Assembly: GCF_029428875.1 (NCBI RefSeq)
Contig: NZ_JAJSOO010000001.1
Coordinates: 5,766,001-5,830,000 of the forward strand
Direction of reading: 5' to 3'
Source: Streptomyces sp. JH34
GTDB lineage: Bacteria; Actinomycetota; Actinomycetes; Streptomycetales; Streptomycetaceae
DNA length: 64,000 nt
Shown here one piece after another: positions 58,344 to 64,000 of this stretch. Made by a program: the position numbers and the translations under genes. The first letter of the stretch is position 1; each line of letters opens with the position of its first letter. The notes under the pieces are model-generated. The model made no database searches and was not told the origin of the DNA. It saw nothing but the letters and a program-made list of their open reading frames with translations.

Positions 58344-59387
58344 ATGCGCGCCACTGTGATCCATGCCCCCCACGACATCCGTGTGGAGGAGGTGCCCGAC
58401 GCCACGGTCCAGCAGCCCACCGACGTGGTCCTGCGGGTCCTGCGGGCCTGCATCTGCGGCAGTGACCTGTGGGCCTACCGCGGCGAGTCGGCCCGGCAGC
58501 CCGGCCAGCGCATCGGCCACGAGTTCCTGGGTGTCGTCGAGGAGGCGGGGTCCGGGGTCAACGGCTTCGCCGTCGGCGACCTCGTGGTGGCCCCGTTCGT
58601 CTGGTCCGACGGCACCTGCACCTACTGCGCCGAAGGGCTCACCACCTCCTGCCCCCGGGGCGGCTTCTGGGGGTCGGTCGGTTCCGACGGCGGTCAGGGC
58701 GAGGCCGTGCGCGTCCCGTTCGCCGACGGCACCCTGGTCAAGCTCCCGGCGGCGGCCGCGTCCGACGACCGGCTGCTCACCGCGCTCCTCGCGCTCTCCG
58801 ACGTGCTGGGCACCGGTCATCACGCCGCGCTCGGCGCGGGCGTGAAGCCCGGCAGCACGGTGGCGGTCGTCGGCGACGGTGCGGTCGGCCTGTGCGGTGT
58901 CATGGCGGCCAAGCGGCTCGGCGCCGAGCGGATCATCGCGCTGGGCCGCCACCGGGCACGCACCGACATCGCCCGCGCGTTCGGTGCCACCGACGTCGTC
59001 GCCGAGCGCGGCGAGGCGGCCCTCGCGGCCGTACGGGAGCTCACGCGGGGCGAGGGCACCCACGGGGTCATCGAGGCGGTCGGCACCGAGCAGTCGATGC
59101 GCACGGCCATCGGCATCGTCCGTGACGGCGGCTCCGTCGGATACGTCGGAGTCCCGCACGGCAGCGGCACCGGGATCGACCTCGACGTGATGTTCGACCG
59201 GAACATCGCCCTGCGCGGCGGGGTCGCCCCGGTGCGCACCTACATCCCGGAGCTGCTTCCCGACGTGCTCGACGGCACGATCGACCCGTCGCCCGTCTTC
59301 GACCTGTCGGTCGGGCTGGACGGGGTCCCGGGCGGCTACAAGGCGATGGACGAGCGTACGGCGCTCAAGGTCCTCATCAAGCCGTAG
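58344..59387 (+). CDS. Zinc-dependent alcohol dehydrogenase (MDR superfamily)
   Basis: A 347-residue medium-chain dehydrogenase. The catalytic-zinc Cys is in CICGSDLW and His/Glu in IGHEFLGVVEEAGSG. The structural-zinc lobe has three Cys (DGTCTYCAEGLTTSC), the first of the usual four being replaced (SDGTC). The NAD-binding motif VVGDGAVGLCGVMAAKRLGA is intact. Oxidises an alcohol or reduces an aldehyde; substrate unknown. Single-gene unit closed by a large perfect palindrome. Confidence 0.9.
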   Translation: MRATVIHAPHDIRVEEVPDATVQQPTDVVLRVLRACICGSDLWAYRGESARQPGQRIGHEFLGVVEEAGSGVNGFAVGDLVVAPFVWSDGTCTYCAEGLTTSCPRGGFWGSVGSDGGQGEAVRVPFADGTLVKLPAAAASDDRLLTALLALSDVLGTGHHAALGAGVKPGSTVAVVGDGAVGLCGVMAAKRLGAERIIALGRHRARTDIARAFGATDVVAERGEAALAAVRELTRGEGTHGVIEAVGTEQSMRTAIGIVRDGGSVGYVGVPHGSGTGIDLDVMFDRNIALRGGVAPVRTYIPELLPDVLDGTIDPSPVFDLSVGLDGVPGGYKAMDERTALKVLIKP

Positions 59388-59420
59388 CGGGCGCGACGGA
59401 ACGCGGGCAGGACGGAACGC

Positions 59421-59456
59421 GGGAGGGGCCGGGGACAGCTGTCCCCGGCCCCTCCC
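59421..59456. terminator. Perfect 36-base palindrome between convergent genes
   Basis: GGGAGGGGCCGGGGACAG (59421-59438) is followed directly by its complement (59439-59456), so the stem is 18 bases with no free loop beyond the centre. It lies between the ADH stop and the subtilase stop and should end both transcripts. Confidence 0.85.
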
Positions 59457-59463
59457 TCATGCC

Positions 59464-60996
59464 CTACTTGCGGACCGCGTCCAGTGCGTCCACGATTCCG
59501 GCCCCGTAGAAGCCGTTGTACCGCTTGCCGCCCTCGCAGACGGCGTCGACGGTGCCGTCACCGTCGATGTCGTACGGCGCGCCGCACGCGGTGGCGTCCG
59601 CCTGGAGCGTCAGCAGCGCCTTCACCACGGCCGGTGAGGCGTGCGGGTGGGTCGACTTGACCAGGGCCGCGACACCCGCGACGTGCGGCGACGCCATCGA
59701 GGTACCGGCCTTGTAGCCGAAGCGGCCACCGGGCAGCGTCGAGAGGATCAGACCGTTGTCGGCGGGCGCCTCGGGCGCCTGGTAGCGCGTCGAGTCGCCG
59801 CCCGGGGCGGCGACGTCGATGACGCCGAGCCCGTAGTTCGAGTAGGAGGACTTGAGGTTCTTCGCACCGGTCGCGGAGACCGTCACGACGCCCGGCAGCA
59901 TGGTCGGGATGTCGGGGCAGGCACTCGGGTCGACCGTGCGGGTGACCGTCGTCGAGTCGTTGGGGCTCGTCGAGTCCTCGATGGCGTCGAGGGCCAGGTC
60001 GTGGTCGGAGTTGCCGGCCGCGGCGACGTTCACGACGCCCTTGCCCTCCGCGTAGCGGGTGGCGCGGGTGACCGCCTCGACCAGGGCGCCCTGGTCCGGG
60101 TCGTTCTTGCAGTTGAACAGCCACGGGTCGGTGTAGTAGCTGCTGTTCGTCACGTCGACGCCGTGCTCGGCGGCCCAGACGAAGCCGCAGACGACGGCCT
60201 CGGTGTAGAAGTAGCCGGCCGGCGTGGACACCTTGATGCCGGAGACCTTCACGCCGGGCGCGACGCCGGTGATCCCGGTGCCGTTCTTCGCCGCGGCTAT
60301 GGTGCCCGCGACGTGCGTGCCGTGGTCGCTCTCGCCGGCCGCGGGACGCCAGGCGCCGTCCGTGGTGTCCGGGGCGCCGGAGACGCAGTTCACCGAGGCG
60401 TCGCGGTCGAAGTTCGGCGCCAGGTCCGGGTGGGTGTCGTCCACGCCCGTGTCGATGACGGCGACGGTGACCTTGCTGCTGCCCAGCGACTTCTTGTGCG
60501 CCTGGTCCGCCTTGATGGCCGGGAGGTCCCACTGCAGGGGTTCGAGCGGGTCCTGGCCCGCCACCGCGTCCGCCGACGCCGCCTGCGCCTGCGCGGCGGT
60601 GAGGGGCTGCTCGACCCCGATGTCCTTCGTCGCCGCCGGGGTGATGGGGCTGGTGCGCGTGGCCCCCGCCGACTGGACGCCCTTGGCCTTGCGGATCGTC
60701 GCACCGAAGTCCGGGTTCTGCGAGTGGACGACGATGACGCCTATCTTGTCGTACGACGTCACGACGGTTCCGCCGGCCGCGGATATCGCCTTCCGCACCT
60801 GCTTGACCGTGCCGTGACCCGCCCGCGTGTTCACGACGTACGACAGCTGGGGGCCGTCGTGACGAACCGTCGCCGCAGGCTCGTCCGCGGGTGCCGCGGC
60901 CGCGGTCCCCGTCGGGAGGAAGCCCAGCGAGGCCGTGAGCGCGAGTCCGACGGGCAGCGTGAGTACGCGGGTCCGTCTGGATGCCAGATGCGCCAT
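59464..60996 (-). CDS. Secreted subtilisin-like serine peptidase (S8)
   Basis: A 510-residue secreted protease. Signal peptide about 1-35 (cleavage near TAAAAPADE), an I9-like propeptide about 45-115 (LSYVVNTRAGHG and GVIVVHSQNPDF), and an S8 catalytic domain from about 150. Triad: Asp182 in VIDTGVDDTHPDL, His225 in SDHGTHVAGT, Ser433 in AGTSMASPHVAG, with the oxyanion Asn in AAAGNSDHD. The Cys residues (about 204, 270, 296, 360) could form stabilising disulfides. GGAGAACCC precedes the ATG. No carboxy-terminal domain, so likely freely secreted. Confidence 0.94.
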   Translation of the reverse strand: MAHLASRRTRVLTLPVGLALTASLGFLPTGTAAAAPADEPAATVRHDGPQLSYVVNTRAGHGTVKQVRKAISAAGGTVVTSYDKIGVIVVHSQNPDFGATIRKAKGVQSAGATRTSPITPAATKDIGVEQPLTAAQAQAASADAVAGQDPLEPLQWDLPAIKADQAHKKSLGSSKVTVAVIDTGVDDTHPDLAPNFDRDASVNCVSGAPDTTDGAWRPAAGESDHGTHVAGTIAAAKNGTGITGVAPGVKVSGIKVSTPAGYFYTEAVVCGFVWAAEHGVDVTNSSYYTDPWLFNCKNDPDQGALVEAVTRATRYAEGKGVVNVAAAGNSDHDLALDAIEDSTSPNDSTTVTRTVDPSACPDIPTMLPGVVTVSATGAKNLKSSYSNYGLGVIDVAAPGGDSTRYQAPEAPADNGLILSTLPGGRFGYKAGTSMASPHVAGVAALVKSTHPHASPAVVKALLTLQADATACGAPYDIDGDGTVDAVCEGGKRYNGFYGAGIVDALDAVRK

Positions 60997-61306
60997 GGGT
61001 TCTCCACATCATCCGTGCCGTGGGCCGGACACAGGCGTGTCCGGTCCGGTACATGACCAGTGAAGTTATCGCTGATCTTCCCGGCACATCAATGAATACG
61101 GGCAAGTGAGTTCGAGGTGTGACCTCCGGGAGCCGCGTACACGCGCGCCTCCCCGAGAAGACCGAACCTGCGGTGAACCGCTTCGCCACGCTCTCCGTGC
61201 CGTTGCACAGGGAGTCGTGCGATCAGCCCCACCACCCCAGAGACGCAGAGGACTCCCCGTGAAACCCAACGTCCCCACCACCGCACCCGCGTCGCGAGGA
61301 GAATCC
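60997..61306. other. Divergent promoter region, subtilase and acetate symporter operons
   Basis: 310 bases. It must hold the promoters of the divergent subtilase and DUF485-actP operons. No clear operator was seen; a GTG at 61259 in frame with DUF485 is an alternative upstream start. No credible gene is present. Confidence 0.4.
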
Positions 61307-61672
61307 GTGGTCACCGAAGCACCGCCGCCCCAGAGCCCCGAGGACGGCAGCCCCGTCCAGCCCACGACCGAGGCGTTCCTCGAGGCGCAGAACAGCGCGG
61401 AGTTCGCGGAGCTGCGCCGCTCCCACCGTTCCTTCGCCTTTCCGCTGACCGTCGGATTCATCGCCTGGTACCTGCTGTACGTGCTGCTGTCCAGCTATGC
61501 CGACGACTTCATGAGCAAGATCGTCTTTGCGAACTTCAACGTCGCCTTCGTGTTCGGCCTCGCCCAGTTCGCCACCACGTTCCTCATCGCCTGGTTCTAC
61601 TCGCGCCACGCCACGAGCAAGCTCGACCCGCAGGCGGCAGCCATCAAGTCCCGTCTGGAGGCCGACGCATGA
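61307..61672 (+). CDS. DUF485 membrane protein, ActP partner
   Basis: A 121-residue protein with a Pro/Glu-rich N-terminus (about 1-40) and two membrane segments (about 50-72 and 84-107). The domain FAELRRSHRSFAFPLTVGFI, ending in LIAWFYSRHATSKLDP, is DUF485, like YjcH of E. coli. It is coupled to the symporter gene through ATGA (61669-61672) and probably supports its assembly or stability. GTG 61307 is chosen for the GAGGAGA site just upstream. Confidence 0.87.
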   Translation: MVTEAPPPQSPEDGSPVQPTTEAFLEAQNSAEFAELRRSHRSFAFPLTVGFIAWYLLYVLLSSYADDFMSKIVFANFNVAFVFGLAQFATTFLIAWFYSRHATSKLDPQAAAIKSRLEADA

Positions 61673-63309
61673 GCGCTGCGTACGCATCGCACCCCGTGAT
61701 CCAGCTCGCCGCGTCGTCGTCGACGGCCGAACACCGGCCGCTGATCATCACGCTCTTCGCCGTCTTCGTCGCCGCGACCCTGGGCATCACCGTCTGGGCC
61801 GGCCGGCAGACCAAGAGCGCGTCGGACTTCTACGCGGGCGGGCGGCAGTTCACCGCCTTCCAGAACGGCCTCGCGGTCTCCGGCGACTACATGTCGGCGG
61901 CGTCCTTCCTCGGTATCGCCGGCGCCATCGCCCTCTTCGGCTACGACGGCTTCCTCTACTCCATCGGCTTCCTCGTCGCCTGGCTCGTCGCCCTGCTGCT
62001 CGTCGCCGAACCCCTGCGCAACTCGGGCCGCTACACCATGGGCGACGTCCTCGCCTACCGGATGCGCCAGCGGCCGGTGCGCACCGCCGCCGGTGTCTCC
62101 ACCATCGTCGTGTCGATCTTCTACCTGCTGGCCCAGATGGCGGGCGCGGGCGTCCTCGTCTCGCTGCTGCTCGGCATCACCAGCGACGCGGGCAAGGTCC
62201 TGATCGTGGCGCTGGTCGGCGTCCTCATGATCGTCTACGTCACGATCGGCGGGATGAAGGGCACCACCTGGGTGCAGATGGTCAAGGCCGTGCTGCTCAT
62301 CGCGGGCGCCCTGCTGATGACGCTCATGGTGCTGTGGAAGTTCGACTTCAACGTCTCCGACCTGCTCGGCACCGCTGCGGAGAAGAGCGGTCACGGCGCG
62401 GCCTTCCTGGAGCCCGGCCTCAAATACGGCGCGACGGACGTGTCGAAGCTGGACTTCATCTCCCTCGGCATCGCGCTCGTCCTCGGCACCGCCGGACTCC
62501 CGCACATCCTGATCCGCTTCTACACCGTCCCGACCGCCAAGGCCGCCCGTAAGTCCGTGAACTGGGCCATCGGCATCATCGGTGCGTTCTACCTGATGAC
62601 GATCGCCCTGGGCTTCGGCGCCGCGGCGCTCATCGGACCCGAGGAGATCAAGGCGAAGAACCCCGCAGGGAACGCGGCCGCACCGCAGCTGGCCGAGTAC
62701 CTCGGAGGGGTCGGCACCACCGGGGGAGCCGTCATGCTCGCCGTCATCTCGGCGGTGGCCTTCGCCACGATCCTCGCCGTCGTCGCGGGCCTGACCCTCG
62801 CCTCCTCGTCCTCCTTCGCCCACGACATCTACGCCAACGTCATCCGCAAGGGGCAGGCCACCGAGAAGGAGGAGATGAGCGCGGCCCGCTGGGCCACCGT
62901 CGCGATCGGCATCGTCTCCATCGCACTCGGTGCCATGGCGCGCGACCTGAACGTCGCGGGACTCGTGGCCCTCGCCTTCGCCGTGGCCGCGTCGGCCAAC
63001 CTGCCGACCATCCTCTACAGCCTCTTCTGGAAGCGCTTCACCACCCAGGGCGCCCTCTGGTCGATCTACGGCGGCCTCGCCTCGTCCGTCGTCCTGGTGC
63101 TGTTCTCCCCGGTCGTCTCCGGGAAGGCCAGCTCGATGTTCCCCGACGTGGACTTCGCCTGGTTCCCCCTGGAGAACCCCGGCCTCATCTCCATCCCCCT
63201 GGGCTTCCTGCTCGGCTGGGTCGGCTCGGTCCTCTCGAAGGAGGAGCCGGACAAGGGCAAGTACGCCGAACTCGAGGTCAAGTCCCTCACCGGCACCGGG
63301 GCGCACTGA
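61669..63309 (+). CDS. actP: Cation/acetate symporter (SSS family)
   Basis: A 546-residue sodium/solute symporter with about 13 membrane segments. The ActP signatures are clear: DFYAGGRQFTAFQNGLAVSG near the N-terminus, YMSAASFLGIAGAIALFGYD, and PHILIRFYTVPTAKAARKSV in the middle. Takes up acetate or other small monocarboxylates with a cation. It follows DUF485 with a four-base overlap, the same pairing as yjcH-actP. A very strong terminator follows. Confidence 0.95.
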   Translation: MSAAYASHPVIQLAASSSTAEHRPLIITLFAVFVAATLGITVWAGRQTKSASDFYAGGRQFTAFQNGLAVSGDYMSAASFLGIAGAIALFGYDGFLYSIGFLVAWLVALLLVAEPLRNSGRYTMGDVLAYRMRQRPVRTAAGVSTIVVSIFYLLAQMAGAGVLVSLLLGITSDAGKVLIVALVGVLMIVYVTIGGMKGTTWVQMVKAVLLIAGALLMTLMVLWKFDFNVSDLLGTAAEKSGHGAAFLEPGLKYGATDVSKLDFISLGIALVLGTAGLPHILIRFYTVPTAKAARKSVNWAIGIIGAFYLMTIALGFGAAALIGPEEIKAKNPAGNAAAPQLAEYLGGVGTTGGAVMLAVISAVAFATILAVVAGLTLASSSSFAHDIYANVIRKGQATEKEEMSAARWATVAIGIVSIALGAMARDLNVAGLVALAFAVAASANLPTILYSLFWKRFTTQGALWSIYGGLASSVVLVLFSPVVSGKASSMFPDVDFAWFPLENPGLISIPLGFLLGWVGSVLSKEEPDKGKYAELEVKSLTGTGAH

Positions 63310-63330
63310 CGCCCCACGCCCGCAGTGCTC

Positions 63331-63372
63331 CGACGGGGCCCCCTCGTAGATCCCTACGACGGGGCCCCGTCG
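63331..63372 (+). terminator. Strong terminator after the acetate symporter gene
   Basis: Outer perfect 12-base arms CGACGGGGCCCC (63331-63342) and GGGGCCCCGTCG (63361-63372), plus inner arms TCGTAG (63344-63349) and CTACGA (63354-63359) with loop ATCC. Eighteen paired positions in all, starting 21 bases after the stop. Confidence 0.8.
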
Positions 63373-63468
63373 CACCTCGTGTCAACCGGGCCCTCCCGAT
63401 GTCAGGGGCCTCGCGTAGTCTCGGAGGAGTCAGACCGCAACCGCGGACATCTCCGGGGGAGGCCCACA

Positions 63469-64000
63469 GTGCTCATCGACACCTACGGCCGGGTCGCCAC
63501 CGACCTGCGTGTCTCGTTGACCGACAAGTGCAACCTCCGCTGCACCTACTGCATGCCCGAGGAAGGCCTGCAGTGGCTCTCCAAGACCGATCTCCTCAGC
63601 GACGACGAGATCGTCCGGCTCGTCGGCGTGGCCGTCACCACCCTCGGGGTCACGGAGGTCCGCTTCACCGGCGGTGAGCCGCTGCTGCGCCCCGGCCTCG
63701 TCTCCATCGTAGAGCGGTGCGCCGCCCTGGAACCCCGCCCCAGGATGTCGCTGACGACCAACGGCATCGGGCTCAAGCGCACCGCCTCCGCACTGAAGGC
63801 GGCAGGCCTGGACCGCGTCAACGTGTCCCTGGACACCCTGCGCCCCGACGTCTTCAAGACGCTCACCCGCCGCGACCGGCACAAGGACGTACTGGAAGGG
63901 CTCGAGGCCGCCCGCGAAGCGGGGCTCACCCCGGTCAAGGTCAACTCCGTCCTCATGCCCGGCCTCAACGACGACGAGGCGCCCGAGCTGCTGGCCTGGG
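63469..64000 (+). CDS. moaA: GTP 3',8-cyclase (molybdenum cofactor), N-terminal part
   Basis: The frame from GTG 63469 runs off the right edge, giving about 177 residues of a roughly 330-residue radical SAM protein. The first Fe-S cluster motif CNLRCTYC (about 21-28) sits in LTDKCNLRCTYCMPEEG. SAM-binding and GTP-site segments follow: EVRFTGGEPLLRPGL, LTTNGIGLKR and RVNVSLDTLRPD. MoaA starts molybdopterin synthesis by converting GTP to the cyclic 8,5'-type precursor, with MoaC (outside the window). GGGGGAGG lies upstream at good distance. Confidence 0.93.
   Translation, partial: MLIDTYGRVATDLRVSLTDKCNLRCTYCMPEEGLQWLSKTDLLSDDEIVRLVGVAVTTLGVTEVRFTGGEPLLRPGLVSIVERCAALEPRPRMSLTTNGIGLKRTASALKAAGLDRVNVSLDTLRPDVFKTLTRRDRHKDVLEGLEAAREAGLTPVKVNSVLMPGLNDDEAPELLAW

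Overview
The window is a GC-rich (roughly 72-73%) stretch of an actinomycete chromosome, almost certainly Streptomyces. Evidence: strong third-position GC bias, many GTG starts, 4-bp ATGA/GTGA gene overlaps, a helix-turn-helix/DUF397 pair, a Gbn-type nucleoid protein, an ectABCD cluster, a B12-riboswitch cob operon, a MsiK-dependent type of sugar ABC operon, and an Asp23/AmaP cluster. From memory, gene order from about 22.5 kb to the right edge resembles the S. coelicolor region around SCO1821-SCO1867, read in reverse. No rRNA, tRNA, CRISPR array or insertion sequence was recognised.

Left part (1-22.5 kb), metabolic islands and regulators. Two coupled membrane genes at the edge. An IclR regulator divergent from a ketoglutarate-semialdehyde-type aldehyde dehydrogenase coupled to a DUF1349 protein. 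A membrane Ser/Thr kinase with an extracellular B-lectin domain. A DsbA/FrnE-like oxidoreductase and a class-V PLP enzyme separated by a strong hairpin. A MarR regulator divergent from an Old Yellow Enzyme, with a 16-bp inverted repeat between them. A GNAT acetyltransferase. A complete galactan-utilisation locus (LacI regulator, two permeases, binding lipoprotein; divergent GH42 beta-galactosidase and secreted GH53 endo-galactanase) with a palindromic operator on the divergent promoters. A MarR-like regulator, a VOC/maleylpyruvate-isomerase fusion, and an HTH/DUF397 pair divergent from two coupled small orphan proteins.

Middle (22.4-40 kb), osmoprotection and cofactor genes. ectABCD makes ectoine and hydroxyectoine. 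A class-V aminotransferase and an amidohydrolase follow, then a truncated remnant of the SCO1860 secreted-protein family. B12 genes: a CbiG-CobC fusion, a ZIP transporter, and the tightly overlapping operon cobD-cobQ-chelatase-cobO-cobB behind a well-formed cobalamin riboswitch. Then a Pit phosphate transporter with a candidate three-unit PHO box.

Right part (40-64 kb), conserved core genes. A class II aldolase, an alpha/beta hydrolase, an orphan 457-residue protein, a VOC protein, a decayed YpfJ-like metallopeptidase pseudogene, an ABC-F protein, gbn with a GATC-rich upstream block, an enoyl-CoA hydratase, the Asp23/AmaP envelope-stress cluster, GH15 plus an atypical SDR, SURF1, a DEDDh exonuclease with a BRCT-like end, a VIT1/CCC1 transporter, a sterol desaturase fused in frame to a lysoplasmalogenase (probably by a one-base change in a C tract), an alcohol dehydrogenase, a secreted subtilase, the DUF485-ActP acetate symporter pair, and the start of moaA cut by the right edge.

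The most unusual observations are the desaturase/lysoplasmalogenase junction, the GATC block upstream of gbn, the truncated SCO1860-family gene, the three-frame YpfJ pseudogene, and the non-coding DNA upstream of ectA with its plus-strand terminator. I did not find convincing evidence for an entirely new multi-gene system. The best orphan candidates are the two small proteins divergent from HTH/DUF397 (about 22 kb) and the layered Asp23 cluster (47.6-50.7 kb).
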